13,180 nt of DNA from an uncultured Eggerthellaceae bacterium (GCA_934630905.1 CAKTXN010000049.1:1-13180); one strand, 5' to 3'; counted from the stretch's first letter, positions 1 to 6,920 are shown. Notes: generated by a model not told the origin, from the sequence alone. Numbers and translations: made by a program.

Positions 1-270
1 GTTGTCGTTTTTTCTGTCCAAATACGCCCAAATCGACGGTTCGGGGCAGGTGGAGAAGGGAATGTCGTGTTCGAAGCCGCCAAGAGGATTTTGCGACCTG
101 GGCTTTTGCTGGATGCGAGGAGGCTGAAGGGCTCACGGCGGCCTTATCCGCACCCCCTGATCTGCCCTGAACCGTCGATTTCGGCGTTTTCGCGCTCGAT
201 TTTTGACAAGATGCTCTGCTCTTCAGGGACGCTTGCGCCGGCGGTGATGCGCGAGGTTAAAAAGACCCCG
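1..270. other. Region without a supported gene, downstream of psd
   Basis: Apart from the inverted repeat pair, nothing here looks coding. The long plus-strand reading frame that starts near 67 runs on antisense into psd and resembles no protein I know. Just past the psd stop codon, the minus strand can form only a weak hairpin (AAAAAG...CTTTTT, about 253-277). That could end transcription but is not a convincing terminator. Confidence 0.5.
2..209. repeat. Inverted pair of a REP-like repeat
   Basis: Two copies of one sequence face each other. The plus-strand copy at 21-51 and the minus-strand copy at 190-160 match at 27 of 31 positions and share the uninterrupted core AAATCGACGGTTC. Aligned without gaps, both copies also have TTGTC at the same distance upstream (2-6, and 209-205 on the minus strand). 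The stretch between them (52-159) shows no gene. Two inverted repeats around a spacer resemble a REP/BIME unit or a small non-autonomous element. The left flank is cut by the window edge, so a target-site duplication cannot be tested. The symmetry is seen directly; the class is inference. Confidence 0.55.
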
Positions 271-1326
271 TCACTTTTTAACATCAAGCGCCACGCCCAC
301 CGCTTGACCGTAACGCACGGGCGTTTCCTGGCCTTGCGCGGTGTTCTGGAAGTAGGTTGCGTCTATCTGTGCTGCGCCAGGTTCAAGCAGCACGATGATG
401 GTGGATCCGCCGAACTCGAAGTGCCCTTTTTCGCAGCCGCGTTCAACAGTGCACGCTTCGGGGTAGTCGTTCACGATTTTTCCCACCATGAGCGCCCCGA
501 CTTCCATTTGAAGCAACGTGCCAAACTTTTCAGTTTCTACCAGGCCGTATATGCGCGTGTTCTCTTTATAGAGCGGACGCGTAGCGGCGGCAAGCGGATT
601 GACCGTATGAAAAACGCCGGGAATCAGCACGTCTGCGTTTTTTGCGCCCGAGGCCGCATAGCAGTAGCGGTGGTAATCGCGCACTGTAAGCCTGAACAGC
701 AAAAGCGTGCCGCCCGTGTAGCGCTCGCTTAACGCATTATCGCGCAGAAGCTCGGGCAGCGTGTAATTGCTTCCCTTGATTTGAAACCGCGCGTTGTGCT
801 CTATGGCGTATGCGGAAAGAAGCGCGTCGCACGGGGAGATAAGCGTGTTCTCATCGGCGCAGATGGGGCGCTTGCCCGGCATAATCTTGCGCGTGAAGAA
901 GTCGTTGTATGACCGATACGGTCGCTCTTCGAAATCGCTCATGTCAATGTTGTTGTTGCGAATAAAGCCAGGGATAGCACGTTTTGAAAGCGCGCTGTTC
1001 ATTACGACACCGCCCAGTTTCGTTATAAACGGGCGCGTAATCAGCGGTAATAATGAGCGTCCTGGCACCGAGGTGTACAGCCAATGCAGGAAGCGCTCCT
1101 GCGCATCGGGCTTTTGCGGCTTGCTTGCCTCTGCCGCGGGGCCACACGTTGCGGCGTTCGTGTTCTTGCGGGTTGTTTCGCAGGTCGCCGCTTCGCAAGC
1201 GGCGTTTGCTTCCGTTGCGGAACTCTTCGCTGCGCCTTCGCCTGCGCCAGCCGCAGCTGCTGTCACGGGATCCTTCGCCGTGCCTTCGCCTGCGCCAGCT
1301 GCAGCTGCCATTGTTGTTTCCGTCAT
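271..1326 (-). CDS. psd: Phosphatidylserine decarboxylase proenzyme
   Basis: This enzyme converts phosphatidylserine to phosphatidylethanolamine at the membrane, the last step of that pathway. Family members cleave themselves at a (G)GST/LGST motif to create a pyruvoyl cofactor. Here the motif is G306-G307-S308-T309, within HFEFGGSTIIVLL. The expected catalytic residues are present: D167 in SPCDA, H219 in RDYHRYCY and H240 in FHTVNP. Residues 76-351 match the family. Residues 1-75 are a low-complexity Ala/Gly/Thr/Glu-rich extension with three cysteines (44, 49, 61) and no obvious signal peptide. The gene is last in the operon, 17 bp after pssA. The ATG at 1326 has only a weak ribosome binding site, so translational coupling to pssA is plausible. 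An internal start cannot be excluded because the extension is unusual. Confidence 0.93.
   Translation of the reverse strand: MTETTMAAAAGAGEGTAKDPVTAAAAGAGEGAAKSSATEANAACEAATCETTRKNTNAATCGPAAEASKPQKPDAQERFLHWLYTSVPGRSLLPLITRPFITKLGGVVMNSALSKRAIPGFIRNNNIDMSDFEERPYRSYNDFFTRKIMPGKRPICADENTLISPCDALLSAYAIEHNARFQIKGSNYTLPELLRDNALSERYTGGTLLLFRLTVRDYHRYCYAASGAKNADVLIPGVFHTVNPLAAATRPLYKENTRIYGLVETEKFGTLLQMEVGALMVGKIVNDYPEACTVERGCEKGHFEFGGSTIIVLLEPGAAQIDATYFQNTAQGQETPVRYGQAVGVALDVKK
1234..1308 (-). repeat. 48-bp-period direct repeat in the psd 5' end
   Basis: A 27-bp segment occurs at 1234-1260 and again at 1282-1308 with one mismatch, exactly 48 bp (16 codons) apart. It encodes the repeated peptide TAAAAGAGEG near the N-terminus of the decarboxylase. 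The period is a multiple of three, so gain or loss of a unit would keep the frame. Confidence 0.7.
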
Positions 1327-1343
1327 GTGCTCGCGTTTCCCGT

Positions 1344-1988
1344 CTACAGCTCAAAAATCAAGTGCGGGAAGTCGATAATCGCAACCGCGGCAATAGCAAT
1401 TGCCACCAACACGCAGAAAATAATGAGCGTGTGTAGTTTCGGCTTGTGCACCTGGAAGTTTCCAATGAACAGCGTTCCTACAATAAGCAGCACAAAATGC
1501 AGTACCAAAATGAATGCTTGCTCGGTCATGAACGTGCTTAGGAGGTAGATCAGGGGCAAAACCACAGCGATTGACGTGATGGGCAGACCGATAAAAATTT
1601 TCTCGCGGACTTCTTCCGAGAAGAAATTATTCGTTTCGCGCACGTTGAAGTATCCCAGACGGATAACGCCGCACACCGCGAAGTAGATGAGCACGACAAA
1701 TCCAATGGGGCCCTTTACGCCCAAGTTGAAGCAGATGACCACAGGGAATACGCCGAACGCCACCAGGTCGCACAGCGAGTCAAGCTGAATGCCGAACAGG
1801 CGCTCGTCGTGGCTGCGGTCGCTTTTCGTGCGCGCAACGGGGCCATCGAGCATGTCGAAGAAGCCGGAAAGCGCTAGGCAGGCGATTGCGCCTAAATGGA
1901 CCCCATCAATGGAAAGCGTTATGCCAACCAGAGCGGAAATCAAGCTCATAAACGTCAGGACAACCGTGTAGTTATAGTAGCCGATCAT
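1344..1988 (-). CDS. pssA: CDP-diacylglycerol-serine O-phosphatidyltransferase
   Basis: This integral membrane enzyme joins CDP-diacylglycerol and serine to give phosphatidylserine, the substrate of the adjacent decarboxylase. The CDP-alcohol phosphotransferase signature is clear: D45-MLD48-G49-PV-A52-R53, then G66, D70 and D74. All four metal-binding aspartates are present. The stretch between the Arg and the following Gly is 12 residues, against about 8 in the B. subtilis-type enzyme as I recall it; I believe longer linkers also occur in clostridial relatives. About six hydrophobic segments follow, and 214 residues is normal for the family. Its ATG overlaps the stop of the upstream gene (ATGA at 1988-1985), with an AGAAAGG site nine bases before it. 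This points to translational coupling. The substrate is supported by psd next door; family membership alone would also allow another alcohol acceptor. Confidence 0.9.
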   Translation of the reverse strand: MIGYYNYTVVLTFMSLISALVGITLSIDGVHLGAIACLALSGFFDMLDGPVARTKSDRSHDERLFGIQLDSLCDLVAFGVFPVVICFNLGVKGPIGFVVLIYFAVCGVIRLGYFNVRETNNFFSEEVREKIFIGLPITSIAVVLPLIYLLSTFMTEQAFILVLHFVLLIVGTLFIGNFQVHKPKLHTLIIFCVLVAIAIAAVAIIDFPHLIFEL

Positions 1989-3022
1989 TTTTCATTACCT
2001 TTCTTTGCGCCAAAGACCACCAGATATGCTACGGCGGAGAACACCGCGCATACCAGCAGCTGGGCGTAAAAACTGAGCCCTCGGCTTATTACCAAGGTGG
2101 GGGCGGTTAATTGTCCGCAAATGGGCTGGAACATTACGTTGTAAAGATGCTCGGAAATGCCTAGTCCGCCTGGCAGGGGAAGCATGTCGGCGGAAAGGGA
2201 AATGCTGCCTTGCAGCAGCGTTGCATCCAAAAGGGAAAGGTTGCTCACGTCAAACGAGAGCAACACAACATACGTCACGGCGAACAGCAAAAAACGCTGC
2301 ACAATCGTGATGAGCATAACGTTGAGCGTGACAATGCGGTGCTCGCGCACGAAGCGCGAGGCTTCCTTGTAGTTCTCAAGCGATTGCGTGAGGTGCGCTT
2401 GCCAACGGTCAACGCGTTCTGCCGCTACGAATTTCCGTGCGATGCGTAGCGCGGTAAACACGATAGTTTTCGCAACGGAAGGAGCAAGAACCAGCGCAAG
2501 CATGGCGCCCACGCAGATAACGTTCAATACTATTCCCAGGTAGATCCACCCCATGGCGGGCTCCAGCAGGGGTGCAATGTACGGTGGGCAGGCGAATAGT
2601 ACCAGAATGCCCACCAGGATAAGCACTGACTTGTACGCGATGGTCACAATGAGCAGTGCAATAACGCAGCGGGTAAGGCTTAGGCCGTCTCGTTTCATGA
2701 ACACGAGCTGCATGGGTTGTCCGCCCGATGCGGTGGGTGTGACTAAGCTGAAAAAGAACCCCACGAAGGAATACAAAAAGCAGTGGGAAAGCTGCGGAGC
2801 ATCGCCGAACGCGCGCAGCAGATAGAAGATGATAACGGACTCGCATAGGATAAACGCAATGACCAGCGCAAATCCGGCAATCCAGAAAACTTGGGACGAG
2901 CTGCGGATATAGCTCACTAAGGCGCCGAAATCTTCGCCCGATAACACGAAGTAGACCGACACGCCAATGCAAAGCAAAAGGAAGGCCCCATTGCAAAGAA
3001 TCTTCTTCAGTTTGCTATTCAT
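1985..3022 (-). CDS. Flippase-like integral membrane protein (LPG synthase TM region / UPF0104 family)
   Basis: This 345-residue polytopic membrane protein resembles the N-terminal flippase domain of MprF. Family-typical motifs are TPTASGGQPMQ (residues 95-105) and LPLPGGLGISEH (281-292). About seven to eight hydrophobic helices are visible, with one cytoplasmic-looking charged stretch around 195-230. The C-terminal aminoacyl-lipid synthase domain of full MprF is absent, so it should not make lysyl-phosphatidylglycerol. It is first in an operon with pssA and psd and overlaps pssA by 4 bp. The context suggests moving a phospholipid, perhaps phosphatidylethanolamine or its precursor, between leaflets; that is inference. 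The ATG at 3022 is preceded by AGGGGGGA at a rather long distance (13 bases). Confidence 0.85.
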   Translation of the reverse strand: MNSKLKKILCNGAFLLLCIGVSVYFVLSGEDFGALVSYIRSSSQVFWIAGFALVIAFILCESVIIFYLLRAFGDAPQLSHCFLYSFVGFFFSLVTPTASGGQPMQLVFMKRDGLSLTRCVIALLIVTIAYKSVLILVGILVLFACPPYIAPLLEPAMGWIYLGIVLNVICVGAMLALVLAPSVAKTIVFTALRIARKFVAAERVDRWQAHLTQSLENYKEASRFVREHRIVTLNVMLITIVQRFLLFAVTYVVLLSFDVSNLSLLDATLLQGSISLSADMLPLPGGLGISEHLYNVMFQPICGQLTAPTLVISRGLSFYAQLLVCAVFSAVAYLVVFGAKKGNEK

Positions 3023-3342
3023 GCCTGCGTATTAATCCCCCCTGTTTTTGTGCAGCATCTCATTATAGCTTATAGCGATTTTTTGTCCTATTGCAATCTT
3101 TCATATTCTTAGGTGCATCTTGTATGCATCTCGGTGTATTCTTAAAGCATGCGCGCCGTTTTCGGGGTCCCTTGAAAGGAATCCCAGAAAGAGCGGCGTA
3201 AAATGGTATAAGATGCATCCATTCGTATTCGATTTTGGTCTGTTTTGCGGCAGTTTCTTGCCAGCCGTTCTGGGTGGGTGGAAACCAATGCGAAGAACAG
3301 TTAAAATAACGTCTATCATTTTGACGAAAGGGCTTTTTCTCC
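3023..3342. promoter_or_regulatory. Divergent intergenic region between the phospholipid and polysaccharide operons
   Basis: This 320-bp gap holds no supported gene. The direct repeat TATTCTTA occurs at 3104-3111 and 3137-3144, 33 bp or about three helical turns apart, and each copy is followed by GCAT. TGCATC occurs at 3114, 3125 and 3214; the last lies in the perfect palindrome GATGCATC (3212-3219). On the plus strand TGGTATAAG (3204-3212) resembles an extended -10 box, but I see no good -35 in front of it; if used, it would leave a 5' leader of roughly 125 bases. These are candidate sites only. Confidence 0.4.
3062..3089 (-). promoter_or_regulatory. Candidate promoter of the phospholipid operon
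   Basis: The minus strand reads TATAAT at 3067-3062, a perfect -10 hexamer. AGGACA at 3089-3084 is a 4-of-6 match to the -35 box, with a 16-bp spacer. It lies about 40-60 bp upstream of the flippase-like gene and points at it. No other promoter this close to consensus was seen between the divergent genes. Confidence 0.5.
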
Positions 3343-4008
3343 ATGACATTACTTGAACTCCTGCAGCTTCTGCGCAAGAAGTTGGCGCTGGTCATTGCGC
3401 TTCCCGTTGTCTTTACGCTGGTAACGGGCATTTACACTTTTGGTTTCATGGAGGATGTTTATACCTCTGAAGTGCAGCTTTATGTTTTGACACAGTCGCA
3501 AACTTCGCAGGATCAGTCCTATGCAACCAGCTCCGATACGGCGGCGTCTCAGCAGCTTGCAAACGACATTGCCGTTATTGCCGACACGCCTAAAGTGCGC
3601 AACGCCACGGCGAAAGCCCTGGGAATGAAGGATTTGAAGGATTACACGCTGGGTGTTAAGAACGCCACCACGAACCGCGTTATCACGCTTACGGTTACGT
3701 CGAACGATCCCGCGGCCGCCGCGCGCGTGGCGAACGAGTTCGCTAAGAATACGGCTTCGTGCTCGGTGGAGACCATGGGCTTGAAGGCGGTCAACATTGT
3801 TGACGATGCAACGTCGTCTGACATTCCGAGTGGCCCTAATCGCAAGATGTATCTGGCCGTTGCTTTCCTGGCGGGTTTGTTTGTGGCCGTTGCCATTGTG
3901 GTGCTTATGGATATGCTGAACACCACGGTAAAATCGCGCGAAGAAGCCGAAGAACTGTTTGGCCTGCCTGTTTTAGGCACCATGCCTGAGCTGAAGAAGG
4001 TGAAATAG
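3343..4008 (+). CDS. Wzz/CpsC-like polysaccharide chain-length regulator (tyrosine kinase activator)
   Basis: This is a polysaccharide co-polymerase of the Gram-positive CpsC/CapA type. It has two membrane segments (about residues 14-34 and 169-190), an extracytoplasmic domain between them, and a SGPNRK stretch just before the second helix, as in Wzz proteins. The short cytoplasmic tail after helix 2 (about 30 residues, ending PELKKVK) is where this family contacts and activates the cognate kinase. The next gene begins two bases after this stop and encodes that kinase, which supports the assignment. The start is the ATG at 3343 with AAAGGG ten bases upstream. The extracytoplasmic domain is fairly short, about 135 residues. 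Confidence 0.88.
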   Translation: MTLLELLQLLRKKLALVIALPVVFTLVTGIYTFGFMEDVYTSEVQLYVLTQSQTSQDQSYATSSDTAASQQLANDIAVIADTPKVRNATAKALGMKDLKDYTLGVKNATTNRVITLTVTSNDPAAAARVANEFAKNTASCSVETMGLKAVNIVDDATSSDIPSGPNRKMYLAVAFLAGLFVAVAIVVLMDMLNTTVKSREEAEELFGLPVLGTMPELKKVK

Positions 4009-4010
4009 CC

Positions 4011-5066
4011 ATGGCGAAGAAGAACCAGAAGAAGTTTCTTCCTATAGATTTCAACGAGCTTTCGCATCAGAGCGAAACGCTACTTGCGAATATCCGTTTT
4101 GCAAGCGTGGACGAGCCGGTAAAGACCATTGTGATTACCAGCACGGGTGTTGACGAGGGTAAAACGACGACCGCCATTGCTCTTGCCATGGCCATGGCGC
4201 GTTCGGGCAAGCGCACGCTGATTATGGATTGTGACATGCGCCGCCGCAGTGTGGGGCGTGTTTTGGGTATGCGCACGAACGCGGGCATCTACGCGGTTCT
4301 TTCGGGTCGTGTTCCGCTGAAACGTGCTGTAACGCAAACGGCGCAGCCGAACTTGTACCTGCTTGACTGTGAGCCGAATGTAGCGAATCCTTCGGATATG
4401 CTGTCAACAAAGCGTTTCGCGGCGCTTATGGCCACGTTGCGCAACGCGTTCGATTACGTAGTTATTGATACGCCGCCGTTGTCGTTGTTTGTGGATGCTG
4501 CCGTGGTTTCTACGCTGGCCGATGGCGTGGCGCTGGTTGTTCGTCAGCGCATGGCAAAAAAACGCGCTGTTGCCGATGCGTTGTCCCAGCTTGATGCCGC
4601 GAATGCACGTGTTTTGGGCTTGGTGCTCACGTTTGCCCAGAAAGGCGACGACGATTATTACTATTATTACTATTACAACGAAGAGAACAAGCGCATCAAA
4701 AAGAAGCGCACGCACGCAGCGGGTGATGATGCTTCAGAGCAAGAAGCGCCCGCACCTGCAAGTCGGCGCGAGTTTGACGAGGATAACGTTGTGGAATGGG
4801 CGCGTCGCGTTGGCGTAAGTGTGGAAGCGGCGCAGGAGCAAATGCAGGCGCCAGTGAGCCGTCGTGTTTCGCCGCGTGCAAGCCATTCTGCCGAGAAGCT
4901 GGGAGCTGCGGGTGCTGCTGGCGGTGCGAATGCTGCGGGTGCGACAGGTGCTGCGGTTGGCGCTGCTAGCGCTGCCGCTGCTGGTTCCGCGAGAACGCGC
5001 GCGACCGCCGCAGCTGGTGGCGCGAAGTCTGAAAATCCGTTTGCTCCGGGTGCGTTCAAGAAATAA
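4011..5066 (+). CDS. cpsD: CpsD-like bacterial tyrosine kinase with a long low-complexity C-terminal tail
   Basis: This cytoplasmic BY-kinase pairs with the membrane regulator encoded just upstream to control export and polymerisation of surface polysaccharide. Walker A is TSTGVDEGKTTT (K51), Walker A' is LIMDCD (D73, D75) and Walker B is YVVIDTPP (D153). An acidic run leads into seven consecutive tyrosines, Y216-Y222, the expected autophosphorylation cluster. CpsD proteins normally end about there, at 225-250 residues. This one continues for about 129 residues: a basic patch, an acidic segment, a possible helix around 255-280, an Ala/Gly-rich stretch (298-338) and the ending NPFAPGAFKK. The tail shows no frameshift and keeps the same frame. 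Its role is unknown. The likely start is the ATG at 4011, with AAGG inside the end of the preceding gene. Confidence 0.9.
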   Translation: MAKKNQKKFLPIDFNELSHQSETLLANIRFASVDEPVKTIVITSTGVDEGKTTTAIALAMAMARSGKRTLIMDCDMRRRSVGRVLGMRTNAGIYAVLSGRVPLKRAVTQTAQPNLYLLDCEPNVANPSDMLSTKRFAALMATLRNAFDYVVIDTPPLSLFVDAAVVSTLADGVALVVRQRMAKKRAVADALSQLDAANARVLGLVLTFAQKGDDDYYYYYYYNEENKRIKKKRTHAAGDDASEQEAPAPASRREFDEDNVVEWARRVGVSVEAAQEQMQAPVSRRVSPRASHSAEKLGAAGAAGGANAAGATGAAVGAASAAAAGSARTRATAAAGGAKSENPFAPGAFKK

Positions 5067-5095
5067 CGTCCCTGCTGGCACGCGGGAAAACGGCG

Positions 5096-5101
5096 AAGGA
5101 G
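5096..5101 (+). promoter_or_regulatory. Ribosome binding site that sets the GTG start of cpsB
   Basis: AAGGAG lies seven bases before the GTG at 5109. No ATG lies between this site and the metal-binding DLHCH motif, so the GTG is the only sensible start. Confidence 0.75.
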
Positions 5102-5108
5102 CAGGTGC

Positions 5109-5738
5109 GTGTTCGACCTACATTGTCATATCCTTCCGGGCGTCGATGACGGCGCGCGTTCTGTTACGGAGTCGCGCGATATGCTGCGCGCGGCAAAGAA
5201 GCAGGGGATTGACACTATCATGTGCACGCCCCACTGCCGTTGGAGTTCTTTCGATCGTTCGCTTATTCGCGCTGCTTTTTCGGAGATGGAAAAATATGCC
5301 AGCGACCTGGGTATTTCATTGCAACTTGGGTATGAGATGAATTGGCGCAAGCTCTTTGAGTTGGGCATTGAGCGCGCCCCCGAGTTCACGCTCGGGGACA
5401 CGAACTTGTTCTTGCTGGAGTTAAGCGACGATGCTATGCCTACGAATTGGCAGCGCCTCATTTATTCGCTGCAGGTCATGGATTTGCAAGTGATCATTGC
5501 GCACCCCGAGCGTTACCGCGATGTGCAAAAGAATCTTGATATCGCCCGGGAATTAAAAAATATGGGCTGCTATCTGCAGCTTTCCGCAAACTTTATTGAA
5601 GGCGGCGCATTTGATGCACGCCGTCGCACTGCTTCCGCTTTGTTGGGCGAAGATCTGGTTGATTACGTGGCAAGCGACGCGCACCGAGTGAGCGATTACG
5701 CAACGTTCGCGCGCGCGTTGGCGTTTTGCCGGCAGTAG
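5109..5738 (+). CDS. cpsB: CpsB-like PHP-family protein-tyrosine phosphatase
   Basis: This is a manganese-dependent phosphatase that removes phosphate from the tyrosine cluster of the partner kinase. PHP-domain motifs run in order: DLHCHILPGVDDG (H5, H7), TPH (H42), GYEMN (E76), LLEL (E104), AHPERY (H132, R135) and SDAH (D190, H192). All metal ligands expected from the pneumococcal CpsB type are present. At 209 residues it is slightly shorter than typical members. It begins 42 bp after the kinase gene on the same strand and completes a regulator-kinase-phosphatase set. No glycosyltransferase, flippase or polymerase gene for polysaccharide follows in this window. Confidence 0.92.
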   Translation: MFDLHCHILPGVDDGARSVTESRDMLRAAKKQGIDTIMCTPHCRWSSFDRSLIRAAFSEMEKYASDLGISLQLGYEMNWRKLFELGIERAPEFTLGDTNLFLLELSDDAMPTNWQRLIYSLQVMDLQVIIAHPERYRDVQKNLDIARELKNMGCYLQLSANFIEGGAFDARRRTASALLGEDLVDYVASDAHRVSDYATFARALAFCRQ

Positions 5739-5848
5739 ACGTGCGGGCGGTCGGGGCGCGGGCGCGTGCTCTGCGCTGCAATCTTCGGCGCCCACGACAG
5801 CCGAAACACGACAGGCGCTAAAGAGCTTAACGCCTGCCGCCCTGACGT
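5739..5848. terminator. Hairpin-rich convergent intergenic region
   Basis: This gap separates the converging cpsB and hydrolase genes. Two hairpins are visible: TTCGGC/GCCGAA (5784-5805, 10-base loop), and CAGGCG/CGCCTG (5812-5836) extended by TAA/TTA across one mismatch. The outer parts, 5739-5757 and 5831-5848, are also imperfectly complementary (ACGT..GGGCGG..GG.GCG). No T-run follows on either strand, so any termination would be bidirectional and non-canonical. Confidence 0.4.
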
Positions 5849-5852
5849 TGTC

Positions 5853-6860
5853 CTACAATTTTACCGTGACAAGCTTGGTGCCTTCGGCATCAAAATCGCC
5901 CAGAGCGCACTGCTTCAACGCGAAATCACTGTACGTGGCGTAGTAGCAGCTTCCCGTTTCTGTTGAATAACCCGAGGTGTAGATGGTTTTCTCGAAGTTG
6001 CCGTTTTTCATGCGGGAAGCGCCTTCGATCATGGAAACGCCCTGCAGTGTGCGGAACAGGCGCGTGACGTTTTCCTGCTCGGACGCAACAGCGGGGTAGT
6101 GGACGTTCAAGTATGCGGCGCGCACGAAACGCGACGTAGAGTAGTAATCGCCGGGAAGCGCGCGCATGCCCGCACCCGTTCCGTAGGCATCCAGGGTCGC
6201 GTTGCCCCACTGGGCTGCTTGCGGCACGTCGGGCGCAACCATGTAGTACGAGCGCAGGTTTTCCAAGTGCCAATCGAATGTCGGCTGGTTTGCTAAAACG
6301 TTGACTGGATTGTCATGAATCTGCATACCGTGTTTGGTATATTCCGCCACAATGCAGCGGTTCTTGTCCGCAATCATCCAATGCAGCGGTGTGGGGTCCA
6401 TGCCGGCAATGGGCGCACCGATAATGGCCACCTTGCTGAGCACTTCAAGCACCTGGTCAACGGTGGAAAAGTTGCGCGTGACCCACAAGGGGAACTCGTA
6501 CGATGCGATGTTGATCTTTCCGTCTACGGGTTCTGCTTCGTATTGCGCGAAGCCGGCAAACAGCAAGCCGCCCATGGCTAAGCCGGCCTCATTCATGCAA
6601 TCGAAGTACAAAGGCGTATTCTGTGCGGCAATTCCGATTCCGAGCACGGCATGCGGGGCGTCTGCGCGCGTCAAGGCCTTCTGCGTTTCCTGTGCAGCCG
6701 CTGTTGTGCCGTTGCTGGACAGCTCGCCATTAAAAGCCCAGGTGCAGTTCCAGTTGCGAGGTGCGAACACGGGAACTTCGCCAAATCTGCTTTCCCAATC
6801 AAGGTTTCGTCCGAAATACAACGCTCCCGATGCTCCGTTAAATGCAATTGATGTGCACAT
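5853..6860 (-). CDS. bsh: Choloylglycine hydrolase family protein (bile salt hydrolase-like, peptidase family C59)
   Basis: This Ntn-type amidohydrolase is expected to deconjugate glycine- or taurine-conjugated bile acids; relatives hydrolyse penicillin V. The protein starts Met-Cys, so C2 is the nucleophile once Met1 is removed. Other family catalytic residues are R18 and D21 (GRNLDW), N90 (MNEAGL), N191 (VLANQPTFDW) and R244 (TSRFVR). The LHWMI and LPGD motifs also match clostridial bile salt hydrolase as I remember it. Length is 335 residues, as expected, with a slightly longer segment around 44-68. No signal peptide is seen, fitting a cytoplasmic enzyme. The frame is open further upstream, but C2 and the AAGGAGG site fix the start at 6860. 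Residues alone do not settle bile salt against penicillin V preference. Confidence 0.88.
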   Translation of the reverse strand: MCTSIAFNGASGALYFGRNLDWESRFGEVPVFAPRNWNCTWAFNGELSSNGTTAAAQETQKALTRADAPHAVLGIGIAAQNTPLYFDCMNEAGLAMGGLLFAGFAQYEAEPVDGKINIASYEFPLWVTRNFSTVDQVLEVLSKVAIIGAPIAGMDPTPLHWMIADKNRCIVAEYTKHGMQIHDNPVNVLANQPTFDWHLENLRSYYMVAPDVPQAAQWGNATLDAYGTGAGMRALPGDYYSTSRFVRAAYLNVHYPAVASEQENVTRLFRTLQGVSMIEGASRMKNGNFEKTIYTSGYSTETGSCYYATYSDFALKQCALGDFDAEGTKLVTVKL

Positions 6861-6866
6861 GGCATG

Positions 6867-6873
6867 CCTCCTT
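6867..6873 (-). promoter_or_regulatory. Ribosome binding site that sets the hydrolase start
   Basis: The minus strand reads AAGGAGG six bases before the ATG at 6860. This places the catalytic cysteine at residue 2 and rules out the upstream extension of the frame. Confidence 0.8.
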
Positions 6874-6920
6874 CTCTTGTGTTCACGATATTCTTCGCAA
6901 TGCTTGCTTGCGTGATGATA

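Noticed and set aside
67..732. Long plus-strand reading frame at the left end
   Set aside because: Most of it is antisense to psd, which has full catalytic motifs; the translation resembles no protein family and has no convincing ribosome binding site.
1985..3022. Full MprF lysyl-phosphatidylglycerol synthase
   Set aside because: Only the transmembrane flippase-like part is present; the gene ends before any aminoacyl-transfer domain.
3120..3356. Small plus-strand gene in the divergent gap
   Set aside because: It overlaps the candidate regulatory repeats and the start of the Wzz-like gene, has no ribosome binding site, and its translation resembles nothing known.
4656..4679. Tyrosine-codon tract as a sequencing artefact or slippage frameshift
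   Set aside because: TAT and TAC codons are mixed, the frame continues cleanly on both sides, and a tyrosine cluster is expected at this place in the family.
4673..5059. Ala/Pro-rich minus-strand frame opposite the kinase tail
   Set aside because: It is the mirror of GC-rich Ala/Gly codons in cpsD; low-complexity DNA leaves antisense frames open by default.
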